Assembly: GCA_030526445.1 (NCBI GenBank) | Contig: JAUNCV010000020.1 | Location: 3,064-8,973 of the forward strand | DNA: 5,910 bases | Reading direction: 5' to 3' | Source: Bacteroidales bacterium | Lineage (GTDB): Bacteria > Bacteroidota > Bacteroidia > Bacteroidales > UBA3663 | In this document: positions 1 to 5,672 of the stretch, piece after piece | Position numbering within the stretch: the first letter of the stretch is position 1 | Layout of the letters: every line of letters starts with the position of its first letter | The notes under the pieces: model-generated | Database searches by the model: none | What the model was told of the DNA's origin: nothing | Seen by the model: the letters and a program-made list of their open reading frames with translations, nothing else | Program-made: the position numbers and the translations under genes

Positions 1-492
1 CGCGTAAGTTTTTTGCCTGTAGAAAAAGAAATGCAGAGTTCTACATCTGACAAAACAAATCTACAAGAGGCTCAGTTGATAGCTGCCTTAGTTGAAGCCA
101 CTTATCGACTGTATAAAGAGAATCAACTTGATTTCAATTCCCAAAAGAGCATTGGTGTCATTGTGCCATACAGACATCAGATCAGCACAATTAGGCAATG
201 CTTGCAGCGTTATAACAATGAGTCATTGATGGAAATTGCGATTGATACTGTGGAGCGTTTTCAAGGCTCACAACGAGATGTTATCGTGTATGGCTTCACG
301 GTTTCGAAACCTTATCAGCTTGACTTCTTGACTAACAATGTTTATGAGGATGAGACCGGACAAATGATAGATAGGAAACTCAATGTGGCCTTGACCCGAG
401 CCAGAGAGCTGCTTGTTATTGTGGGTAGCAAAAAAATTATGGAACGCAATGAACTGTTCTCTCAACTGCTAAAGTATGAGGTGAGGTTATAG
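1..492 (+). CDS. C-terminal part of a superfamily 1 (UPF1/DNA2-like) AAA helicase, 5' truncated
   Basis: The frame is open from base 1 to a TAG at 490-492, giving 163 visible residues of a longer protein whose start and Walker A/B half lie outside the window. What remains is the second RecA-like lobe of a superfamily 1 helicase (AAA_12 / UPF1-DNA2 type). Visible motifs are IGVIVPYRHQ (about 151-180, motif IV region), DTVERFQGSQRD (244-279, motif V, whose QG contacts nucleotide and nucleic acid) and LNVALTRARELLVIVG (379-426, motif VI, with the arginine finger in TRAR). Family knowledge gives ATP-dependent unwinding of DNA or RNA; the actual substrate is unknown. A TTG at 13 could be called as a start, but it would delete the ATP-binding lobe, so it is not the true start. 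The gene has no evident link to the exporter operon; a promoter and a separate gene lie between them. Confidence 0.88.
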   Translation, partial: RVSFLPVEKEMQSSTSDKTNLQEAQLIAALVEATYRLYKENQLDFNSQKSIGVIVPYRHQISTIRQCLQRYNNESLMEIAIDTVERFQGSQRDVIVYGFTVSKPYQLDFLTNNVYEDETGQMIDRKLNVALTRARELLVIVGSKKIMERNELFSQLLKYEVRL

Positions 493-538
493 TTTTTTTG
501 ATAAAAAATTAAAAAAACAGTTAATCTTTGTCACAAAG
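492..538 (+). terminator. Weak possible terminator region after the helicase gene
   Basis: Just after the stop codon, GTTTTTTT (492-499) and AAAAAAAC (511-518) form an 8-bp inverted repeat around an 11-nt loop. A second small palindrome, CTTTG-TCA-CAAAG, follows at 526-538. The first stem is almost all A-T pairs and the second only 5 bp, so neither is a convincing intrinsic terminator. They are the only candidates before the next promoter. Confidence 0.25.
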
Positions 539-570
539 TTTGTCCAGGTTGCGTATTGTTAGTAGATTTG
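539..570 (+). promoter_or_regulatory. Bacteroidetes-type promoter of the lipoprotein gene
   Basis: TTTG at 539-542 and TAGATTTG at 563-570 match the Bacteroidetes housekeeping sigma pattern TTTG, 19-21 nt, TAnnTTTG, with a 20-nt spacer. Transcription should start a few bases after 570, leaving a leader of only about 15-20 nt before the ATG at 592. The leader is A-rich (AAAAGAAAGAAAT) with no clear Shine-Dalgarno site, as is usual in this phylum. Confidence 0.7.
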
Positions 571-591
571 CAACATTAAAAGAAAGAAATT

Positions 592-1161
592 ATGAAAAAG
601 TTTCAACAGATATTGATGGCTTTTGCCGCAATGATTATTGGTTTTAGTTCGTGTGGCGATGATGATGTCGATCAAGCCATGGTGCTCTCTGGAGAGTGGG
701 AAGGTGACTTTGGAATGAGCTACTGTATAGACTGGCATGGAGAAGAGATTTGGTTTGATGCCGATTATTCGGTACTCACTTTTATTCCAGCCTATGACTT
801 GGCTACTCATGGCACCGGATATGAGATGGACTACTATATGTATGGTCCATATGAGAGCGAATTTTTTAAGTTCCGTTGGAAAGTTGACGGTGGAGAGGTT
901 ATTATAAAGTATTATGACCCTAGCTTAAATGATCTCTACATAAACAACTACTATATGGACAATGACTACTTCGGTGGTCGATTTCAAGAATCTGGTATGA
1001 AGTTCAAGCTTTTCAAGCGTAAGGACTTTTATGACTGGACCCCATGGCTTGAGAAAGACCATAGCTATAAGTACAGAAATGACTGGACTCGCAGTCGTAC
1101 TGTACAAGAGAATGATGAGGACGACCTTGTTATTAAGTATAGAGGCTTGCGTAAAAAGTAA
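592..1161 (+). CDS. Small acidic-tethered lipoprotein of unknown function
   Basis: This gene encodes 189 residues. The N-terminus is a type II signal peptide: KK at 2-3, a hydrophobic stretch at 7-18, and a lipobox FSSC with the lipidated Cys at 21. The Cys is followed by GDDDVD. An acidic run directly after the Cys resembles the Bacteroidetes lipoprotein export signal that sends lipoproteins to the outer face of the outer membrane, so surface exposure is inferred. The mature part starts LSGEWEGDFGM and is rich in Tyr, Trp, Phe and Asp (for example DYYMYGPYESEFF near residues 80-92), which suggests a compact beta-rich fold. The C-terminus is basic and ends RGLRKK. It resembles hypothetical lipoproteins I recall from Prevotella and Bacteroides, but I know no function for them. 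It has its own promoter and is followed by a strong stem-loop, so it appears monocistronic. The ATG at 592 is the only start giving an intact signal peptide. Confidence 0.85.
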   Translation: MKKFQQILMAFAAMIIGFSSCGDDDVDQAMVLSGEWEGDFGMSYCIDWHGEEIWFDADYSVLTFIPAYDLATHGTGYEMDYYMYGPYESEFFKFRWKVDGGEVIIKYYDPSLNDLYINNYYMDNDYFGGRFQESGMKFKLFKRKDFYDWTPWLEKDHSYKYRNDWTRSRTVQENDEDDLVIKYRGLRKK

Positions 1162-1167
1162 GTTTTA

Positions 1168-1234
1168 AAAGCTGGCAACCTTGTGTGGGTTTCGACCACA
1201 AAGCAGAATTTGCATTCACAAGGTTGTCGGCTTT
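1168..1234 (+). terminator. Long stem-loop, probable intrinsic terminator of the lipoprotein gene
   Basis: Arm AAAGCTGGCAACCTTGTG (1168-1185) pairs over its full 18 nt with CACAAGGTTGTCGGCTTT (1217-1234). Sixteen pairs are Watson-Crick and two are wobble pairs in RNA (U1173-G1229 and G1175-U1227). The 31-nt loop holds a further 5-bp hairpin (TGTGG 1184-1188 with CCACA 1196-1200), which would compete with the top two pairs of the main stem. The stem ends in CUUU followed by AUUCUAUUCU, a U-rich but interrupted tract. It begins 6 nt after the stop codon, the expected place for a terminator. The stem is longer than most terminators, so an RNA-stability element or dispersed palindromic repeat is an alternative. 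Confidence 0.6.
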
Positions 1235-1257
1235 ATTCTATTCTGAATAATCGCACC

Positions 1258-1265
1258 TATCTTTG
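1258..1265 (+). promoter_or_regulatory. -7 element of the exporter operon promoter
   Basis: TATCTTTG at 1258-1265, followed by C, fits the Bacteroidetes -7 consensus TAnnTTTG exactly. No good TTTG -33 element lies at the usual distance; TTTA at 1232-1235 (22-nt spacer) is the nearest and overlaps the foot of the upstream stem-loop. Transcription should start near 1270-1273, about 50 nt before the ATPase gene. The poor -33 box could mean that an activator is needed, but that is inference. Confidence 0.6.
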
Positions 1266-1267
1266 CG

Positions 1268-1325
1268 CCATCAATAAAAACAACATACACAAACAACAAT
1301 ACAAACCTCTACACATTATATTTAT
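1268..1325 (+). promoter_or_regulatory. G-free 5' leader of the exporter operon
   Basis: The 58 nt before the G of the ATPase start codon contain no G at all (30 A, 15 C, 13 T). Without G, the leader can form neither G-C nor G-U pairs, so it should be almost unstructured, and it cannot hold a Shine-Dalgarno site. This fits the Shine-Dalgarno-independent initiation known for Bacteroidetes, where start sites lie in unstructured A-rich leaders. It also supports placing the start at 1324 and not upstream. Confidence 0.5.
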
Positions 1326-2007
1326 GATAGATTTGAAAGGAATACACAAAACCTACCAAAGCGCTACTCCGCTACATGTGCTCAAGGGCATTGACCTCCA
1401 TATTGACGAGGGTGAGCTGGTGAGCATCATGGGCGCTTCTGGTTCGGGAAAATCAACCTTGCTCAACATCCTAGGCATTTTGGACGATTACGACGAGGGT
1501 AGCTACACGTTAGCAGGAACTCCTATCCGCCACCTGAGTGAAACGCGAGCTGCTGAGCTTCGAAACTGTCTCATCGGCTTCGTGTTTCAAAGTTTTAACC
1601 TCATTGGCTTCAAGACAGCGCTTGAGAATGTTGCACTACCGCTTTATTATCAAGGTGTTGGACGAAGAAAGAGAAATGAAATGGCCTTAGAATATTTGGA
1701 TATGATGGGGCTCAAGGACTGGCACGATCATTATCCCAACGAGATGAGCGGCGGACAGAAACAGCGTGTGGCCATTGCTCGCGCCTTGATAGCCAATCCA
1801 AAGATTATTCTTGCCGACGAACCTACTGGTGCCCTCGACAGCAAAACCACCATTGAGGTAATGGAACTGCTCAAGCGCGTGAACCGCGAGCAGGGCAAGA
1901 CTATAATCATAGTGACACATGAACAGGATATTGCTCAGGCTACCGATCGCCTGATTCATATCAAAGATGGACTAATAGATAGCGACACATGTTTATCGAT
2001 ACCTTAG
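1324..2007 (+). CDS. ABC transporter ATPase, MacB/LolD family
   Basis: The protein is 227 residues, the normal size for a stand-alone MacB/LolD-type nucleotide-binding subunit. It hydrolyses ATP at the cytoplasmic face to drive the permeases encoded next. All key motifs are intact: Walker A GASGSGKS (37-44), Q-loop Gln89 in FVFQSFNL, signature MSGGQKQR (141-148), Walker B IILADEP (161-167, catalytic Glu166), D-loop GALD (169-172) and H-loop His199 in VTHEQD. The FQ(S)FNL and PTGALDS segments are typical of the MacB/LolD/FtsE branch. The reading frame stays open upstream to 1183, but that stretch spans the stem-loop and promoter. The ATG at 1324 starts exactly where family homology begins (MIDLKGIHKTY). 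The 3' end overlaps the next gene by 19 nt, which suggests translational coupling. The transported substrate is unknown. Confidence 0.93.
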   Translation: MIDLKGIHKTYQSATPLHVLKGIDLHIDEGELVSIMGASGSGKSTLLNILGILDDYDEGSYTLAGTPIRHLSETRAAELRNCLIGFVFQSFNLIGFKTALENVALPLYYQGVGRRKRNEMALEYLDMMGLKDWHDHYPNEMSGGQKQRVAIARALIANPKIILADEPTGALDSKTTIEVMELLKRVNREQGKTIIIVTHEQDIAQATDRLIHIKDGLIDSDTCLSIP

Positions 2008-3242
2008 GCGAGGTTTATACCTCAATGAGCCGCAATAAACTACGCATCTGCCTTACGGGCTTCAGTATTGCATGGGGCATCTTTATGCTCATCGTATTGC
2101 TAGGCTCGGGCAATGGCTTGATGCATGGGATGAACGACAACTTTGCCTCGATAATGGACTCGAAGGTCTCAATTCACCCAGGTTGGACATCAAAGAGCGA
2201 AGGCGGAATGACCGAATGGCGTCGCGTGGAACTCGATATGAACGATGCGGAGTATTTGCATCGAAGATTTCCCGATCTTGTCAAGAAAGTGATTCCCGAA
2301 GTGCAGCAAAGTGTTACAATCAATGTAGCTCAGAACTATACCACTACAGAATTTCAAGGCTCTTTCCCAGAGCATATAGACCAAGGAAATTATACAGTTC
2401 TCACGGGACGTGCCATTAATGACAACGACATCCGTGAGCGACGCAAGGTAATCATGCTAGGGACGGAAACAGTAAAAAAACTTTTCCCTGATGGAGAGGA
2501 TTGTTTAGGAAAATGGGTGACAGCACAAGGGCTTTCGTTTAAGGTTATTGGCACTTACAAGCGAAAGACGGCAGTGCGTAATATGCCTACCATCATGCCT
2601 TTCACCACTTGTGCTACCATCTACAAGCCTGACCTCAAACTTTCGCGTATAGAACTCACCACGCAGAATTTGCATACGGTAGAGGAGAATGAAGCGTTCG
2701 ATAAGGCGCTTCGCGAGGTGTTTGCCCGAAGGAAACATTTTTCCGATACAGATGAGCAGGCTGTATGGATAAGTAATTCGTACGAGGAATACCTGCAGAT
2801 GCAGAAGGTGTTTGGCGGGCTACAGTATTTTATCTGGATTATTGGTATTGCAACTCTGATAGCGGGTGTGATGGGTATTTCAAACATCATGCTCATAACG
2901 GTTCGCGAGCGTACTCATGAATTTGGTATTCGCAAAGCCATTGGTGCCAAACCAAGAGAAATTATTCGTCTCGTATTACTCGAAAGCATAGCTATTACTT
3001 TGGTATTCGGATACATAGGGATGTTTGTGGGTATTGGTTTGACTCAATTGCTCAATACTGTGCTACAGAGCATGAGCGATAGTGGTAGTGAGCTTGGCAT
3101 GGCCTTCAAAGACCCTACGGTCGATCTTTCCATCATTCTCATGGCTACGGCTATCATGGTCTTGGGCGGAGTCATAGCAGGCTACGTTCCTGCCAAGCGA
3201 GCTGTGAGCATCAAACCGGTTGAGGCATTGGCCGAACAGTAA
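1989..3242 (+). CDS. MacB/FtsX-type ABC permease, first of two paralogues
   Basis: This 417-residue inner-membrane permease has the MacB layout: a short cytoplasmic N-terminus with SRNKLRICLTGFSIAWG, TM1 at about 19-40, a large periplasmic domain at about 45-275, then the FtsX domain with TMs at about 281-305, 328-353 and 379-401. Between TM2 and TM3 lies the conserved cytoplasmic segment VRERTHEFGIRKAIGAKPRE (305-324), which faces the ATPase. The C-terminus has the typical P-A-K-R-A-V-S-I-K-P-V-E-A-L ending (401-414). The family does not move substrate through a classic channel; ATP-driven movements are passed to the periplasmic domain to push substrate into an adaptor and TolC pipe. The start ATG lies 19 nt inside the ATPase gene in another frame and gives the usual N-terminus, so the overlap is real. 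Only 14 nt separate it from the second permease gene. Confidence 0.93.
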   Translation: MFIDTLGEVYTSMSRNKLRICLTGFSIAWGIFMLIVLLGSGNGLMHGMNDNFASIMDSKVSIHPGWTSKSEGGMTEWRRVELDMNDAEYLHRRFPDLVKKVIPEVQQSVTINVAQNYTTTEFQGSFPEHIDQGNYTVLTGRAINDNDIRERRKVIMLGTETVKKLFPDGEDCLGKWVTAQGLSFKVIGTYKRKTAVRNMPTIMPFTTCATIYKPDLKLSRIELTTQNLHTVEENEAFDKALREVFARRKHFSDTDEQAVWISNSYEEYLQMQKVFGGLQYFIWIIGIATLIAGVMGISNIMLITVRERTHEFGIRKAIGAKPREIIRLVLLESIAITLVFGYIGMFVGIGLTQLLNTVLQSMSDSGSELGMAFKDPTVDLSIILMATAIMVLGGVIAGYVPAKRAVSIKPVEALAEQ

Positions 3243-3256
3243 AAAAGAGAAGTATT

Positions 3257-4516
3257 ATGTTTGAATTTTGGTTAGAAGTTAAACAAACCATCACGCGCAA
3301 TAAGTGGCGATCCATCATGACAGCCTTTGGCGTCTTTTGGGGGTTGCTCATGCTTATGATCCTTGTGGGCATAGGCAATGGCGTGAACGATGGCATCATG
3401 GGCGCGCTTACTACGGTTCCCTCTAATAGCCTTATCTATGGCGGTAGCATGACTACTATGCCTTACAAAGGCTTTGGTCGAGACCGATTTGTGCAGCTTG
3501 ATAATGAGGACGTAGGTATTCTCGAAACACGCTTGGAAGACTACATAAGTTTCGTGACTCCTGTTAATCAGGCAGGTTCGATGGCGGCTTCGCATGGCGA
3601 ACATTCTTACAAGGGTGCCACGGTTATCGGTTCGAATGCCAACTATCTCAAGACCTTCCCGCAGAAAATGCTCTTCGGACGAAACCTGAACGAGATAGAC
3701 ATTCGCGAGCGCCGAAAGAATTGCGTAATTGGCAATAAGGTGTACAAGGCGCTCTTCCCCAAAGGCGAGAATCCTTGTGGCGAATTGGTGCAGGTGAATG
3801 GTATATATTATACTGTTGTAGGCGTTTTTGAAGCCCTTTCGTCGGCAGTTCAAATTATGGGTGACGACAATGAAACCTTCTTGCTTCCTATTACTACCGA
3901 ACAGTTATGTTATAATCAGGGTAACAGCATAGCTATGATTTTCGTCACATTTAAGGACGAGTATGATGCCAGTAAGATGAAGGATATGGTTTTCAACGTG
4001 CATCGTCCGCGTCACTATGTTCACCCTGACGATAAGAATGCTTTCTGGGCGTTCGATTTAGCCGAGATCATCAATATGTTCCGCTATCTTTTCCTCGGTA
4101 TCGAGGTGCTCCTTTGGATTGTTGGATGCGGAAGCCTACTGGCTGGATTGGTCGGTATTTCGAACATCATGCTCGTGACCGTCAAGGAACGAACACAGGA
4201 GATTGGTATACGAAGAGCGCTTGGTGCGAAACCTCGCACCATTCTCACGCAGATTTTGGCAGAAAGCCTTGTGCTGACTACAGCCGCCGGCATGGTGGGA
4301 CTGATGCTTGGAACCTGGATTCTGCAGATTATCAGTATGGTCAATGGCGGTAACATCAATAGTGAAGATAATGAAATTACCATTGATCCGAGTCTTGACT
4401 TCGACTTAGCTATTACAGCTCTGATTGTGATTTTGATAGGTGGCCTTTTGGCCGGCTGGATGCCTGCCAATCGAGCTATGAAGATCAAGGCAATCGATGC
4501 TTTGAGGGATGAGTAA
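3257..4516 (+). CDS. MacB/FtsX-type ABC permease, second paralogue
   Basis: This 419-residue permease has the same architecture as the preceding one: N-terminal RNKWRSIMTAFGVFWG leading into TM1 (about 21-41), a periplasmic domain (about 45-275), TM2 at about 281-307, cytoplasmic VKERTQEIGIRRALGAKPRT (309-328), TM3 at about 331-358, TM4 at about 384-402, and ending MPANRAMKIKAIDAL. It shares blocks with permease 1 (D-I-R-E-R-R-K, GISNIML, GAKPR) but differs over most of the periplasmic domain, so it is an old duplicate and not a recent copy. One ATPase gene and two different permease genes suggest a heterodimeric transmembrane core. AAAAAAGAGAAG just upstream is an A-rich leader with at best a weak Shine-Dalgarno site. 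A 52-nt gap with a small hairpin separates it from the adaptor gene. Confidence 0.93.
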   Translation: MFEFWLEVKQTITRNKWRSIMTAFGVFWGLLMLMILVGIGNGVNDGIMGALTTVPSNSLIYGGSMTTMPYKGFGRDRFVQLDNEDVGILETRLEDYISFVTPVNQAGSMAASHGEHSYKGATVIGSNANYLKTFPQKMLFGRNLNEIDIRERRKNCVIGNKVYKALFPKGENPCGELVQVNGIYYTVVGVFEALSSAVQIMGDDNETFLLPITTEQLCYNQGNSIAMIFVTFKDEYDASKMKDMVFNVHRPRHYVHPDDKNAFWAFDLAEIINMFRYLFLGIEVLLWIVGCGSLLAGLVGISNIMLVTVKERTQEIGIRRALGAKPRTILTQILAESLVLTTAAGMVGLMLGTWILQIISMVNGGNINSEDNEITIDPSLDFDLAITALIVILIGGLLAGWMPANRAMKIKAIDALRDE

Positions 4517-4531
4517 TAAAAACAAAAAACA

Positions 4532-4547
4532 TGCAAGCTTGCTTGCA
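4532..4547 (+). repeat. Small hairpin between permease 2 and adaptor genes
   Basis: TGCAAG (4532-4537), loop CTTG (4538-4541) and CTTGCA (4542-4547) form a perfect 6-bp stem. The same stretch contains the exact 10-bp palindrome GCAAGCTTGC (4533-4542). On the + strand it is followed by AAAAA, so it is not a terminator in the operon direction. It sits in the only sizeable gap inside the operon, and may act as an mRNA-processing or stability element, or a protein-binding palindrome. Confidence 0.45.
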
Positions 4548-4568
4548 AAAACAACATAATAACGTTTT

Positions 4569-5672
4569 ATGAAAAAGTATTTTAAAATTGCTGGTTGGGT
4601 AGCTGCCCTGATGTTTGTGGGCTATACATTTTATATGCTTTGGGCGCAGTCGCAGCCTAAACAGGTGGTTTACGAATTGCTTACTCCGCAATCTCGTGAC
4701 ATTGTTAAGACCTCTGTGGCCAGTGGTAAGGTTGAGCCAAGAGATGAAGTCAATGTTAAACCTCAAATTCAGGGTATCGTTACAGAACTTTATGTAGAGG
4801 CCGGAGATAAGGTGAAGATTGGTGATCCTGTGGCCAAGGTTTCGGTTATCCCAGATATGGCACAACTTACCAATGCACAGAGTAATGTTCGTACCTCGCA
4901 GCTTACTCTTGAAGAGACGGAACGTGAAGCTGCTCGTGTAGCGAATCTTTATGCCAAAGGTATTGTTTCAAAAGAGGAGTTCGAGCAGAGCCAGAATAAC
5001 TTGCATAAGGTTCAAGAGCAGGCACTTGCGGCACAAGATGCTCTCGATATTGTAACTGAAGGCATGAGCAAGCGTGCTGGCAAAATTAACACAACTATAG
5101 TGAAGAGTACTATAACAGGAACCGTGCTCAATGTGCCGGTTAAGATTGGTACATCGGTTGTGAACAGCAATTCGTTTAACGATGGTACCACTATCTGTAC
5201 TGTTGCAGATATGAATAAAATCATTTTCCGAGGTAATATAGATGAGACCGAGGTAGGACGTCTTCGTACAGGAATGCCTATCAAACTCAGTGTAGGTGCT
5301 ATTCAAGGTGTGAGTATTCCTGCCACTCTTGAGTACATTTCACCTAAAGGTAGTGAGAATAATGGTGCTGTTCTTTTCGAAATTAAAGCTGCAGCACAGA
5401 TTCCTGACAGTATAGAGATTCGTGCGGGATATAGTGCGAATGCAACCATTGAATTTGCTCGCCGCAGTCAAGTCCTTTCTGTTGAAGAGAGTGCAATTCA
5501 GTTCAAGGGAGACTCGACATTCGTGTTCATACTTACCTCAAGTGAAGGAGTCATTCCTCAAACTTTTGAGAAGTGTGATGTGAAGGTCGGACTTAGTGAT
5601 GGACTTTATATTGAGATAGAGAATGGAATAGACAACAACGTAAAACTTCGTGGCAATGAAAAGACAGAATAG
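4569..5672 (+). CDS. HlyD/MacA/AcrA-type periplasmic adaptor (membrane fusion protein)
   Basis: This 367-residue protein is held in the inner membrane by one N-terminal segment (about 8-26, after MKKYFK) and bridges the permeases to the outer-membrane channel. Domains in order: first half of the lipoyl-like domain (about 53-92, VNVKPQIQGIVTELYVEAGDKV), an alpha-helical coiled-coil hairpin (about 95-165), second lipoyl half (about 174-213, STITGTVLNVPVKIGTSV), beta-barrel (about 217-297), and membrane-proximal part (about 300-360). In the hairpin, Arg123, Leu127 and Ser134 have the R-x3-L-x6-S spacing of the TolC-docking motif of AcrA-type adaptors. No lipobox is present, so it is membrane-spanning and not a lipoprotein. 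The start ATG gives the full anchor; the leader is A/T-rich with no Shine-Dalgarno. Its last 17 nt overlap the start of the TolC-type gene. It is slightly short for the family, ending soon after the membrane-proximal domain. Confidence 0.92.
   Translation: MKKYFKIAGWVAALMFVGYTFYMLWAQSQPKQVVYELLTPQSRDIVKTSVASGKVEPRDEVNVKPQIQGIVTELYVEAGDKVKIGDPVAKVSVIPDMAQLTNAQSNVRTSQLTLEETEREAARVANLYAKGIVSKEEFEQSQNNLHKVQEQALAAQDALDIVTEGMSKRAGKINTTIVKSTITGTVLNVPVKIGTSVVNSNSFNDGTTICTVADMNKIIFRGNIDETEVGRLRTGMPIKLSVGAIQGVSIPATLEYISPKGSENNGAVLFEIKAAAQIPDSIEIRAGYSANATIEFARRSQVLSVEESAIQFKGDSTFVFILTSSEGVIPQTFEKCDVKVGLSDGLYIEIENGIDNNVKLRGNEKTE

Noticed and set aside
521..530. Second possible -7 element near TTAATCTTTG
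   Set aside because: The gap between TA and TTTG is 3 nt instead of 2, and it lies too far from the lipoprotein start compared with the consensus box at 563-570.
1203..1215. 13-nt sequence GCAGAATTTGCAT, also present at 2663-2675
   Set aside because: An exact 13-nt match somewhere in 5.9 kb is expected by chance roughly one time in four. One copy is in coding sequence and the contexts differ.
1183..1323. Possible 47-residue N-terminal extension of the ABC ATPase beginning at TTG 1183
   Set aside because: The stretch runs through the stem-loop, the promoter -7 element and the G-free leader, and has no resemblance to the family. The ATG at 1324 begins exactly at the expected N-terminus.
2072..2419. 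115-residue plus-strand open frame within permease 1
   Set aside because: It overlaps the well-supported permease in another frame and encodes a composition typical of an out-of-frame read.
3272..3853. 193-residue open frame on the minus strand inside permease 2
   Set aside because: It lies wholly opposite a clear membrane-protein gene, has no recognisable domain, promoter or leader, and its composition is what the reverse complement of a permease gene gives.
4084..4557. 157-residue open frame on the minus strand opposite the permease 2 FtsX domain
   Set aside because: Its hydrophobic stretches mirror the transmembrane codons on the plus strand. It is a shadow frame with no independent support.
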